A stretch of DNA of 64,000 nucleotides. Source: Leptospira bandrabouensis. Lineage in GTDB: Bacteria; Spirochaetota; Leptospiria; Leptospirales; Leptospiraceae. Below, one piece after another: positions 55,779-64,000 of the stretch. Numbering within the stretch: the stretch's first letter is position 1; every line of letters begins with the position of its first letter. The notes under the pieces were generated by a model that saw only the letters and a list, made by a program, of their open reading frames with translations, was not told where the DNA came from and did no database searches. The stretch covers positions 600,158 through 664,157 of the forward strand of contig NZ_RQHT01000012.1 of NCBI RefSeq assembly GCF_004770905.1. Direction: 5' to 3'. Both the position numbers and the translations under genes were made by a program.

Positions 55779-57371
55779 TTATTTGGCTTTTCGGAACCGA
55801 TTTTTTATCAGTTCGATTCGCTCGTCCAATAGATCCCGAAACCGAAAATAAAATCCAAGTCGACTTCGGATGGAATCGGGTAATTTTGCATCTGTACGAG
55901 AAATCATGATATAGATGGAAAGAGTAGCAATCACAATATTGGCAGACCAAGGACCTACCCAATCAGGAACGTTTTCTTTATAAGAAATACCCGATCCAAA
56001 TATAAAAAAGGCATAATAAATCAAAAGGAAAATGACAGCTAAAGTAAAACTCATCCCTTTTCCTGACCGTTTGACCACAAGTCCAAGAGGGAAAGATAAA
56101 AAGAAGAAAATCTGACAAGATATGGGAGTGGCAAACCGTTTGTGAATTTCTACATTAAAACCGGTTAGTGTTTTTTTGGATTCGTTGAGTAATTCAGAAA
56201 GTTGCGTGAAAAGAGCAAACTTTTGTGCCATGTCTTCTTGGTTTCCGCTAGTAGCCCCCATCAAAAGATCGTATTTAAATTGTTCGACCATTTGTTTTAA
56301 ACCTCCCACACCTTTGATGGAAAGTCCGTATTCTTTTAAAATTTCTAAACCGGGAATGTTTTCGAGTCCTTCCGATTCGATAGCATTGCGAATTTCAAAT
56401 AACATGGGTAAAGAAAATGTATCTGGTTTTACGTTGATACTCATAGTTTTGGTATCTTTTTTGGCAGGAGTATTATAATCCATCTCCCCATCCATAAAAT
56501 TGGTGATTCCGATTGCGTTAGTTTCAGGATCCCATTCAATCACGTATCCTTTACGAAGTCGAACTGACTTTTCATATTCACCAGCTAAGTTTTTTTTCTC
56601 AACTAACATCCCTTCTCTGGCATTAATAATTTGCAACATCCGAGACCCACCCATAGGAACTGCCAAATTATTAACCATGATAAAGTCGTTTCCATCTGCG
56701 GAGATGGACCATTCACGAATTTGTACATTACTTAAATTTCCGTCCGCATCAATGCCTCCCGAATACATGGTTCTACCTTTCTCGGAAAAAAAATCCTGAG
56801 TTTTATCTCCAGAAAATTGGCCTGGTTGGATGGCAAGGAGTGGATTATAAGTGGCAATCCAATTGTCGAAATCTTTCATCTTACGAGTGTTCTCTGGTCC
56901 TAAATAAAAATTTAAATACCCGACAATGAGAGTCATTACAAATCCGAAAACGAGGAAGTTGGAATAAATATAGGGAAAGGAAACTCCAGATGCCCGCATA
57001 GCTGTTATCTCAGAATCTCCGGATAACCTACCTGCCGCCATAATTCCAGACATAAGACAGGCCATAGGTATTGTCATTGGCAAAGTGTTGCCAAATACAT
57101 AACCCATATAATCTAACAAACGAAAAAAATCGACACCCTTTCCCACAAAAAGACCAATCATCTTTTGGATGGCAACGGCCATATAGATCATGGTAAAAAA
57201 CGAAAGGGCCACAAGGAATGGACTAAGAATTTCTTTTAGAATATAAATTCTTAGAATCGAAGGTTTAAACCGTTTCCATTTGCCCAAACGGTCCGTATCC
57301 ACCATAAAATCTGGTGGTAAATCGTCTTTTGAGAAAACCCTTACGGTTCTAAGATCGACTTGTTTAGCCAA
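55779..57371 (-). CDS. LptF/LptG family permease
   Basis: A 530-residue inner-membrane protein of the LPS export ABC transporter. Membrane helices lie near 45-65, 85-110 and 130-155 in the N-half and 430-510 in the C-half, around a large periplasmic beta-jellyroll domain (about 165-400) typical of LptF/LptG. The last residues are basic ([13 protein letters not shown]). It starts with TTG at 57371, overlapping the end of miaB by eight bases, with AAAGG as the site. F and G cannot be separated from sequence alone. Confidence 0.86.
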   Translation of the reverse strand: MAKQVDLRTVRVFSKDDLPPDFMVDTDRLGKWKRFKPSILRIYILKEILSPFLVALSFFTMIYMAVAIQKMIGLFVGKGVDFFRLLDYMGYVFGNTLPMTIPMACLMSGIMAAGRLSGDSEITAMRASGVSFPYIYSNFLVFGFVMTLIVGYLNFYLGPENTRKMKDFDNWIATYNPLLAIQPGQFSGDKTQDFFSEKGRTMYSGGIDADGNLSNVQIREWSISADGNDFIMVNNLAVPMGGSRMLQIINAREGMLVEKKNLAGEYEKSVRLRKGYVIEWDPETNAIGITNFMDGEMDYNTPAKKDTKTMSINVKPDTFSLPMLFEIRNAIESEGLENIPGLEILKEYGLSIKGVGGLKQMVEQFKYDLLMGATSGNQEDMAQKFALFTQLSELLNESKKTLTGFNVEIHKRFATPISCQIFFFLSFPLGLVVKRSGKGMSFTLAVIFLLIYYAFFIFGSGISYKENVPDWVGPWSANIVIATLSIYIMISRTDAKLPDSIRSRLGFYFRFRDLLDERIELIKNRFRKAK

Positions 57372-58740
57372 CGAGTTTTCCTTTCAAAGTGGCACTGGTG
57401 GCAGATTCCACCAAAACATTTACTGTTTTTCCAATCCAATCTGTTGGGTCTTTTGACTCACCTTCCGGAATTGGGAAAACAATCATTCGACCGCAATGGG
57501 AACGACCACATAACTCAAGTTTGGATTTTTTGGAAGTGTTTTCAATGAGAACAGAAAACTCTTTTCCTATTTTGGACTGATTTTTTTCATGAGAAATTTT
57601 GGTTTGAAGTTCCACAAGTTCAATGAGTCGTTTACTTTTGGTTTCTTCTGAAACATCATCGATAAACTTACGTTTTGCGATAGTTCCCTCACGTTCGGAA
57701 TATTTAAACATATACGACATGTCAAATTTCACTTTTTTTACAACTTCCAAAGTTTCTTGAAATTCTTCCTCGGTTTCACCAGGAAAACCAACGATAATAT
57801 CAGATGTAATTCCAATATCCGGGATTCTTTCTTGGATACTTGCCACTAAGTCCAAAAATTCTTCTTTGGTATAACTACGTTTCATATCCCGAAGTACTTT
57901 TGAACTTCCGGCTTGTAATGGCATATGGATTTGCGAGGAAAAACGTTCTTCTCTCGCCATAAGAGAAATCAGATGATCAGGAAAGTCTTTGGGATGTGGA
58001 CTTGTGAACCTAACTCTTTCAATCGTAGTTTCGGCTAAAATCTTCTCCACCAGTGCGCAAAAGTCAGTATTTTCAAACGAGTAACTATTTACGTTTTGTC
58101 CAAGAAGAGTTACTTGTTTTACACCCATCGCTTGTAACTGAAGAATTTCTGTGACAATGGAACCAGGTTCCCGACTCCTTTCTCTACCTCGGGTATAAGG
58201 AACCACACAAAAAGTACAAAAATTATTACATCCTCGCATGATTGTGACAAAGGCTTGGATTCCGTTTACCACCTTTGGTTCTAATTCATCATAGGTTTCT
58301 GTCCGAGAAAGACGTGTTAGTTGAACATCACGTTCCCCTTCTCTGATTTTTTGAATGAGTTCAGGTAAAGTTCTATAATTATCTGGACCTACAATGAGGT
58401 CTAAAGGAAGTTCTTGGTGAAACAAATCTTCACCTAAGTTCTGTGCCATACATCCAAGAACACCGATGACTAAGTTGGGATTTTTTTTCTTTAAGTATCC
58501 GAGGGATTGTAATCTACCGTAAATTTTTGCGTGAGCATTTTCTCGAACGGCACAAGTGTTTAGGAAAATGATGTCACTGTCTTCCACTGAATCGGCTGCT
58601 TCATAATTCTCTTTTCGAAACAGTTCCTTGACGATTCCCGAATCATATTCATTCATTTGGCATCCGTAGGTTTCCACGTATACCTTGCCCAAGCGAACGG
58701 GACTCTCTAGGGTTGGAATTTCAGTCAAGGATGGGTTCAT
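57364..58740 (-). CDS. miaB: tRNA-2-methylthio-N6-dimethylallyladenosine synthase MiaB
   Basis: A 458-residue radical-SAM methylthiotransferase that adds the 2-methylthio group to i6A37 in tRNAs. The N-terminal UPF0004 domain has [14 protein letters not shown] and LGCMAQNLG; the radical-SAM motif is [20 protein letters not shown]; a TRAM RNA-binding domain lies at about 390-455. The cysteine pattern for both Fe-S clusters is complete. The next gene, LptF/G, starts inside its end. Confidence 0.96.
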   Translation of the reverse strand: MNPSLTEIPTLESPVRLGKVYVETYGCQMNEYDSGIVKELFRKENYEAADSVEDSDIIFLNTCAVRENAHAKIYGRLQSLGYLKKKNPNLVIGVLGCMAQNLGEDLFHQELPLDLIVGPDNYRTLPELIQKIREGERDVQLTRLSRTETYDELEPKVVNGIQAFVTIMRGCNNFCTFCVVPYTRGRERSREPGSIVTEILQLQAMGVKQVTLLGQNVNSYSFENTDFCALVEKILAETTIERVRFTSPHPKDFPDHLISLMAREERFSSQIHMPLQAGSSKVLRDMKRSYTKEEFLDLVASIQERIPDIGITSDIIVGFPGETEEEFQETLEVVKKVKFDMSYMFKYSEREGTIAKRKFIDDVSEETKSKRLIELVELQTKISHEKNQSKIGKEFSVLIENTSKKSKLELCGRSHCGRMIVFPIPEGESKDPTDWIGKTVNVLVESATSATLKGKLVG

Positions 58741-58803
58741 AATGATATGTTTTTCCGGAAATTTTCCTTGTAAAGCAAAGAAGATGGAGACTAAAAGGAG
58801 TAT

Positions 58804-59403
58804 ATGGCTCGGACGAAACGGGAAACTTTCTACGGAATCCTAGGAGTTACTAAGGAAACTTCCAAAGAGAACTTGGATCTTATCTATTCAAGAGAATTGG
58901 AATTTTGGCAAAAACTCGACGAAGCAGGAATTCCTGAAGCTAAGGACAAAATCATAGAACTGACCCGTGCCTACATCACACTCAGTGATCCCGAAAAGAA
59001 ACAAGAATATGACAAACAACTGGATTTCGAATTTGTCCTCTTGGACGGAAAAACAAAAGATCCGGATATGGAATTGGCTTATGACGTTTACCGCCTTAGT
59101 CATCAAAAATCATACCAAGAAATTTTACGTGAATTTACAAAGTTCAGAGAAGAAATGGGAGATACTCTCTGGATCCTTAAAAAAACCACCATTTACATGG
59201 TATTTAATCTTTTGGCTTATTCTGGATTTGTCCTATTCCATTCTTTCTTAATCGAAACAGAAGAAAAAGGCAAGGTATGGACCGATCACACCTCCAATTG
59301 GATTTCAGGAATTTTCCTTTTACTAAGTGCCATTGGGTATCTAATCTTTCGCTTCCGTTTTCTAAAAAAAGAATTAGAAAAACGGAAGGAAAAAAGAAAT
59401 TAA
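58804..59403 (+). CDS. membrane-anchored J-like protein lacking HPD
   Basis: A 199-residue protein. The first 70 residues are a J-domain-like fold ([20 protein letters not shown], then [20 protein letters not shown]), but the HPD tripeptide needed to stimulate DnaK is absent from the loop ([10 protein letters not shown]). Two membrane helices (about 130-150 and 165-185) follow with a basic tail. It is therefore unlikely to be a conventional co-chaperone. The ATG at 58804 has AAAAGGAG six bases away. Confidence 0.75.
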   Translation: MARTKRETFYGILGVTKETSKENLDLIYSRELEFWQKLDEAGIPEAKDKIIELTRAYITLSDPEKKQEYDKQLDFEFVLLDGKTKDPDMELAYDVYRLSHQKSYQEILREFTKFREEMGDTLWILKKTTIYMVFNLLAYSGFVLFHSFLIETEEKGKVWTDHTSNWISGIFLLLSAIGYLIFRFRFLKKELEKRKEKRN

Positions 59404-60536
59404 CGAACTTCTTTTGGAAACAAAATAGGAAGAAGGTTGGGAAAACAAGCTCCACTTAAGTGAAGTGAATCTACAAAGTCTTTACATACCCAACGAGGAT
59501 CAGTGTTGGGATCTATCACAAAAAACTTTGTATGTGGCACTTCTGATGCTTTGGTTACCGATTTTTTTATTTCAAAATTGAATTTATCTAACAAACCATC
59601 CGTGCTCATTCTTCTCCGTAAGGCATCGGAAACAGCAGGAAAATAAACGATCACAGGAATGTCTGTGCCTTTCAGCAAATCTAACATTTTGTTAAAAAAG
59701 TAAATTTGCGTCGGTGCAAGCTTTGTACCACGCAGGTATTGGTTGTACATGGCCTCCGCATCTCTTTCCAAAAATACATCCATATTCGCAAACTTAATCT
59801 CATTGGGAAGGGCCCCGAATTTTACCCGGTTCACTAATTTGATTTTATCGACATAATTTCTTTTATGTTCTTTGCCAGTAATTCCTACAGACATACCGGG
59901 AAAAAAACCTACTTCGATCTCTTTGTTATTTGCTTTGATTGCCGTTGGATCTAAAGGGTATTTATACAAAGCAAATAATTTTTTTAAGAAATAAACTTCT
60001 GCTTCATCCATAGAAAAACCCTTTGCATCAGAAAGCCAAGGATCCTTTGTTTTAGGACGATAAAAGTCAATTTGTTTTAAAACATATTCATTATCATAGG
60101 ATCCATTTAAGGAATAATCAATAGCAGATTGAGAAAATAGAAGTGGATCTACTTCCACTAACACATAACGAATGGGAAGTTTTTCCTTTAGTGCTCTTTC
60201 CAACCAATAAGCCTGAAAACTAGGTGGCCCGAAAGGGGCTGCAAAATTAAAGGAGTTTGTATTGGGAAAAAAAGATTCCAACATTTCGGAGTCAAATTCT
60301 CCAGAACGAGAACTTCCTAAAATCAAACCAATTTGTTTTTCAGGATGTTTTTCTCTCTCTTCAAGCATTACAAGGAAAAGATCTTCTTTTAATTCATAAA
60401 ACTTTCGTTCTATCTTTTTCCAACTATAAGTGTTTTCGACAATGATTGGTAAAAAAAAGATTTTATCCAATAGGAAAAGACTCAGAGCTAAAAGAATCGG
60501 ATATAATACAACAGGAAAATTATACTTTAACTTCAT
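59400..60536 (-). CDS. DUF1574 SGNH-like protein, partner of MBOAT
   Basis: A 378-residue Leptospira-type DUF1574 protein. An N-terminal membrane anchor (about 8-30) precedes an SGNH-like domain beginning ILGSSRSGEFDSEML. This resembles DltD/AlgX-type partners of MBOAT acyltransferases that move acyl groups to a cell-surface glycan. The gene follows the MBOAT gene by one base, so the pair is co-translated. The catalytic Asp-His pair is not confidently seen. ATG at 60536 is used; an upstream frame to 60578 is less likely. Tail overlaps the J-like gene by four bases. Confidence 0.72.
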   Translation of the reverse strand: MKLKYNFPVVLYPILLALSLFLLDKIFFLPIIVENTYSWKKIERKFYELKEDLFLVMLEEREKHPEKQIGLILGSSRSGEFDSEMLESFFPNTNSFNFAAPFGPPSFQAYWLERALKEKLPIRYVLVEVDPLLFSQSAIDYSLNGSYDNEYVLKQIDFYRPKTKDPWLSDAKGFSMDEAEVYFLKKLFALYKYPLDPTAIKANNKEIEVGFFPGMSVGITGKEHKRNYVDKIKLVNRVKFGALPNEIKFANMDVFLERDAEAMYNQYLRGTKLAPTQIYFFNKMLDLLKGTDIPVIVYFPAVSDALRRRMSTDGLLDKFNFEIKKSVTKASEVPHTKFFVIDPNTDPRWVCKDFVDSLHLSGACFPNLLPILFPKEVR

Positions 60537-60537
60537 A

Positions 60538-61962
60538 TTAAAATTGGAAATAAATAAATTCCGTTCCTCCTGGTGCAAGATAACCTAACAGAATGGTAAT
60601 TACTAACGAAAACAACAATAGAAAACCAAACGACAACTTAGTAGACCAGTTTGGCCTTGGAAAACTTGGTTTGGTTTGGATATAATTGAGTATAAAGGTT
60701 AGTATTATGGTATAAAGAATTAGTTCTAGTTTATTGGTTCTAATTCCAGCTCCACCAGTAAATGCTTTCTGTAACATTGTGAGAGAGTTAGGAACACTCG
60801 ATCCATTGAAAAAAGCAATGGTGAAGGAAAAAAATCCAAAGGCATACAATACACCTAGAAACTTTTTCCATTTTGGTGTTTTCAGAGTTTTATCGGGTTT
60901 TCTGATTAACTCAAGTTTTCTCTCAACGCTTAACATAACCCCATGAAGAAATCCCCAAATGATAAAGGTAAAATTGGCGCCGTGCCAGAAACCAGCTAAA
61001 GTAAATGTAACAATTAAATTTACATAACCTCGTAATTCAGATACCCTAGAACCACCTAACGGAAAATAAATGTAATCTTTGATCCAAGTGGCAAGTGTCA
61101 TATGCCAACGAGTCCAAAGTTCCCGAACAGACCCTGATAAAAATGGGGCATGAAAATTTTCCGGAAGGTTGATCCCCAGTAACTTACCTAAACCTCTTGC
61201 TAAATCAGTATAACCGCTAAAATCGCAATAAACTCTGGCAGAATATCCAAACATCGCAACAAAATTGGTAAATCCATCATACAACTCCGGGTTTTGGAAA
61301 ACGGGTTCAATGACGGGAGACAAATTATCTGCAAGAACCACTTTTTTAAAAAGACCAAGGAAAACTAAATAATACCCTTCAAAGAGTTGTTCTTTTTTAG
61401 CATTCCAAACTTCCAATTGGTAAAAGAATTCTCCATGTCGAACAATGGGACCTGCCACTAACTGTGGAAAGAAAAAGATAAAAAGGGCAAATTGTAAAAA
61501 ACTAGGATTCTCTTCCGCATTTCCCCGTTTGATATCAATGGTATACGCTACCATTTGAAATGTATAAAAACTGATGGCAAGGGGAAGAGTGATGGAATCT
61601 ACACCGAACTGTGAATTTAAGAAACTTTGAATCGATTCTGGGGCAAACCAGATACTTCCTGTTAGTTGAAAGAATACGTCCCATAAAAAATAGAAATACT
61701 TAAATAAAAACAAATTTCCAAAATTGACAAATAAAGAAACAGGATACCAAAAACTAGATTTGTTTTTTAGAATTTGTTTATTAAAAAAATGATTTAATAG
61801 AACAATGGTTAGAAAGTGAAAGGCAAATGGAATCGACCAGGCAGCATAAAAAGCAAACGAAGCCAAAAACAAAAACCCCAACCGAAACTTGCCACGGATC
61901 ATCCAGTGTAGACAATAGATGACAAGGAAAAATAACAGGAAACTAAGGGATGTAAATTTCAT
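60538..61962 (-). CDS. MBOAT-family membrane O-acyltransferase
   Basis: A 474-residue multispan membrane protein of the AlgI/DltB type. The core motif MTLATWIKDYIYFPLGGS and the catalytic histidine region AGFWHGANFTFIIWGFLHG are present. Such enzymes take acyl groups across the membrane for O-acylation of exopolysaccharide or wall polymer. The paired DUF1574 gene lies directly after. The acceptor is not evident; LPS or an exopolysaccharide is the obvious guess. Confidence 0.88.
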   Translation of the reverse strand: MKFTSLSFLLFFLVIYCLHWMIRGKFRLGFLFLASFAFYAAWSIPFAFHFLTIVLLNHFFNKQILKNKSSFWYPVSLFVNFGNLFLFKYFYFLWDVFFQLTGSIWFAPESIQSFLNSQFGVDSITLPLAISFYTFQMVAYTIDIKRGNAEENPSFLQFALFIFFFPQLVAGPIVRHGEFFYQLEVWNAKKEQLFEGYYLVFLGLFKKVVLADNLSPVIEPVFQNPELYDGFTNFVAMFGYSARVYCDFSGYTDLARGLGKLLGINLPENFHAPFLSGSVRELWTRWHMTLATWIKDYIYFPLGGSRVSELRGYVNLIVTFTLAGFWHGANFTFIIWGFLHGVMLSVERKLELIRKPDKTLKTPKWKKFLGVLYAFGFFSFTIAFFNGSSVPNSLTMLQKAFTGGAGIRTNKLELILYTIILTFILNYIQTKPSFPRPNWSTKLSFGFLLLFSLVITILLGYLAPGGTEFIYFQF

Positions 61963-61987
61963 TCTAAGATTTCACCAATGTATGAAC

Positions 61988-63169
61988 TCATGTATCTCCA
62001 TCAACCTGAATCACAAGACCTTTTAGGTATTCTCCTTCCGGATGGAAAACAGAATAACCATGATCGGGACTCTGGGTTAAATGGTGCAAAATTCTAACTC
62101 TTTTTTTGGCATCTTTGGCTGCCCCGAAAACAATTTTTTTGAATAAATCAAAAGAAATATGTTGTGAACAGGAAAAAGTAAATATTAATCCGCCTGTTTG
62201 GATTTTAGACATGGCCCTCATATTGATGTCTTTATAGCCACGGGTTGCTTGGTTGACAGTCGCTATACTTTTGGTAAACGCAGGAGGATCTAGAATGATC
62301 AGATCATAAAAATTAGCCTCCATTGATTTTAAATATTCAAAACTATCTAATATTAAACTTTTATGCCGATTTCCTAATTTTTCTGTATTTAATCCATTTA
62401 AGGTTAGATTTTTTCCACAAATCTCGATTGCTTGTTTAGAAATGTCTAAACTGTGAACCATTTTTGCATTTGCTAACAATGCATATACGGAAAATGCACC
62501 CGAATAAGCAAAGGTATTTAAAACAGTTCTCCCCTCTGCATACCGAGAAACTAAAGCACGGTTATCCCTTTGGTCTAAAAAAAATCCGGTTTTCTGACCC
62601 TTGGTAATATCTGCTATAAACTTAATTCCATGCTCTAAAAATATAGGCTCGGTCTCACTGCCCTTATGAAAAGTGGGTGACGCAGAAGATTTTTCTTCTT
62701 GTTTTTCATTTCTCTCTAAAATGGTTTCAAAACCTAATTTAAATAAAAATGTAATTAACCAATCCCTGAGAGATAAAGCACCTGGAGTTTTTAGCTGCAT
62801 AACAGCCGTTTTGTGATAGCAGTCAACAACTATACCTGGAACACCATCTCCTTCCGAATGGAAGAGACGAAATCCCGTTGTATCTTTCGGTAACAATTTT
62901 ATTTTTGATTCATAAATAGAATTCCATTTAGAAATCCAAAATTTTTCCAAAGTTCCATCAGCCGAAACTTCAAAAGAGAACAAACGAATGCGAATTTGAC
63001 TTTTGGGATCATAATGGCCCCAAGCCAGAAACTCACCCGAGGATGACTCTACCCTGACGACACTACCTGCCTCAATTCCAGTTTCACCGGAAGCAATCGC
63101 TCCGGAAAAGATCCAAGGATGAAAATTTAATACAGCTTTTTCTTTATTCTTTTTTAATCGAATGACCAT
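61988..63169 (-). CDS. RlmI-like rRNA cytosine methyltransferase
   Basis: A 393-residue SAM enzyme with an N-terminal PUA domain (LKKNKEKAVLNFHPWIFSGAI, about 4-70) and a Rossmann methyltransferase domain: LNTFAYSGAFSVYALLANA near 213, then LIILDPPAFTKS. This is the layout of RlmI, which makes m5C1962 in 23S rRNA. The catalytic cysteine lies in the C-terminal TFSCSQH segment. Related proteins may have other targets, so the site is inferred. Confidence 0.87.
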   Translation of the reverse strand: MVIRLKKNKEKAVLNFHPWIFSGAIASGETGIEAGSVVRVESSSGEFLAWGHYDPKSQIRIRLFSFEVSADGTLEKFWISKWNSIYESKIKLLPKDTTGFRLFHSEGDGVPGIVVDCYHKTAVMQLKTPGALSLRDWLITFLFKLGFETILERNEKQEEKSSASPTFHKGSETEPIFLEHGIKFIADITKGQKTGFFLDQRDNRALVSRYAEGRTVLNTFAYSGAFSVYALLANAKMVHSLDISKQAIEICGKNLTLNGLNTEKLGNRHKSLILDSFEYLKSMEANFYDLIILDPPAFTKSIATVNQATRGYKDINMRAMSKIQTGGLIFTFSCSQHISFDLFKKIVFGAAKDAKKRVRILHHLTQSPDHGYSVFHPEGEYLKGLVIQVDGDT

Positions 63170-63199
63170 TTTGCATCCATTTGGAAATATAACAGAGTT

Positions 63200-64000
63200 A
63201 TGAACGTAAGGGTTCGTTTATATATGATAAAATCGATACTTATTTTTCTTGTCTTTTCTTTTTCCCTACTCTATTCCGAAAGCTTACCAAATTCTGCTAC
63301 GGTAACAGATCCAGAAAATTTAGTCTCTCTTGATACAAACAAATTGGATCCAGATACGTTCTGGTACATGACGGATGTAGAATTAACTGATTCCGAAATC
63401 CAATCCCTTACAGAGTCAAATTTTACAAAGATAAATTGGAAACGAATCGTTGTCCCGGGAAATTTAATCTCCGATAAAAATGAAGATGGCACCCAAAAAG
63501 CAGTAATCCTTGCCAAGTGGATTCAATTCGCAGAAAATCCATCCACTCAATACAGTTTACGACTGGGGGTTATTAATGATCGGGACAAAACCTATCTCAA
63601 CGGAAAATACGTGGGAAACACAGGGGAATGGTCCTCAAAGGATCCGCAAGCTTACGACAAATTAAGAATTTATAATATTCCATCAAATATAATTCGTTAT
63701 GGAAAACCAAATTTACTATTAGTGAAAATCCAACCTTACTTTTCCAATTCGGGTGGAATCGAACAAGACGAAACAAGCCTAGGACCTTCAGACAAAATTT
63801 TTGCTAAATTCTATAAAGATGAATTTATTAAATTAATTTTTCTAACTATCTATATCACCGTTGGTGGATACTTCCTTTTTCTTTTCATTCGAAGAAGAAA
63901 GGATAGAGAGAACTTATTTTTTGCCTTATTTTCCTTTTCTTTTGTAATTTATAATTTATTAAGAAACCAACTCAAATATGAATTTGCGTTTCCTTTTTTA
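63200..64000 (+). CDS. 7TMR-DISM-type sensor protein (partial, 3' end outside window)
   Basis: About 267 codons are visible. A signal peptide (ending YSES) is followed by a jelly-roll carbohydrate-binding-like domain (about 25-205: LRLGVINDRDKTYLNGKYVG), and then membrane helices begin (LIFLTIYITVGGYFLFLF). This matches the extracytoplasmic 7TMR-DISM arrangement, whose C-terminus usually holds a GGDEF, histidine-kinase or SpoIIE output, all beyond the window. Two starts are in frame, ATG at 63200 and at 63224. Confidence 0.7.
   Translation, partial: MNVRVRLYMIKSILIFLVFSFSLLYSESLPNSATVTDPENLVSLDTNKLDPDTFWYMTDVELTDSEIQSLTESNFTKINWKRIVVPGNLISDKNEDGTQKAVILAKWIQFAENPSTQYSLRLGVINDRDKTYLNGKYVGNTGEWSSKDPQAYDKLRIYNIPSNIIRYGKPNLLLVKIQPYFSNSGGIEQDETSLGPSDKIFAKFYKDEFIKLIFLTIYITVGGYFLFLFIRRRKDRENLFFALFSFSFVIYNLLRNQLKYEFAFPFL

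Noticed and set aside
1..64000. CRISPR arrays, tRNA or rRNA genes, insertion sequences, prophage
   Set aside because: No direct repeat arrays, cloverleaf or rRNA-like segments, transposases or integrases were seen.

Overview
The window reads as an uninterrupted stretch of core chromosome from a Leptospira. The evidence is a low-GC (about 40 percent by eye) diderm spirochaete gene set, Leptospira-type families (a DUF1574/MBOAT pair, FecR and SpoIIE-phosphatase modules, OmpL47-like Ig repeats) and frequent TTG and GTG starts. The saprophytic L. biflexa-like side of the genus seems likely, but that is an inference. I saw no rRNA, tRNA, CRISPR array, insertion sequence or prophage, and no gene-free gap longer than about 180 bases.

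Layout. 1-2522 (minus): cell-division and wall genes rsmH, ftsL-like and murE (cut by the window edge). 2595-5423: a HIT protein, cheR, mqnA and a lipoprotein. 5462-9895 (minus): outer-membrane protein, GAF-SpoIIE-TPR phosphatase, ammonium transporter. 9943-11902: a small protein and an AsmA-like protein, then a two-way terminator facing typA. 13931-20805 (plus): rplU-prp-rpmA, then the tightly packed obgE-proB-proA-nadD-yqeK-LCP-like-rsfS operon. 20792-26674: YyaL-like protein, TolC-like channel, M20 amidohydrolase, crotonase-fold enzyme. 26694-30658 (minus): thiolase-like, GT9 glycosyltransferase, PepP-like peptidase, MarR regulator. 30737-33849 (plus): bacterioferritin, THUMP methyltransferase, NAGS-like acetyltransferase, DCC thiol protein. 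33836-36707 (minus): KamA-like, ATP-grasp and diiron-oxidase genes joined by ATGA overlaps. 36790-39536: HAD phosphatase, GerMN protein, diguanylate cyclase. 39537-39701: a compact promoter / Fur-like palindrome / terminator unit. 39702-46806: mqnC, an HdrD-like membrane Fe-S oxidoreductase, and a LysM-FecR / Ig-like / SpoIIE-phosphatase operon. 46808-55707: prfC, NHL and TPR envelope proteins, mgsA and small unknowns. 55779-64000: LptF/G permease, miaB, J-like protein, MBOAT with DUF1574, RlmI-like methyltransferase, and the start of a 7TMR-DISM sensor.

How the genes fit together. Two steps of the futalosine route to menaquinone (mqnA, mqnC) lie apart on the window, and mqnC sits next to a quinone-type Fe-S oxidoreductase. 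Two SpoIIE-type phosphatases and a GGDEF protein point to partner-switch and c-di-GMP signalling.

The most unusual items are: the KamA / ATP-grasp / diiron-oxidase operon, which looks like a small biosynthetic cluster; the short Fur-box-like transcription unit at 39545-39663; a 16-bp hairpin that traps the ribosome-binding site of the GAF-SpoIIE phosphatase; an Rlm-type methyltransferase whose conserved N-terminus lies upstream of any normal start codon; and a Prp protease with an intact dyad beside an L27 that has no extension to cleave.
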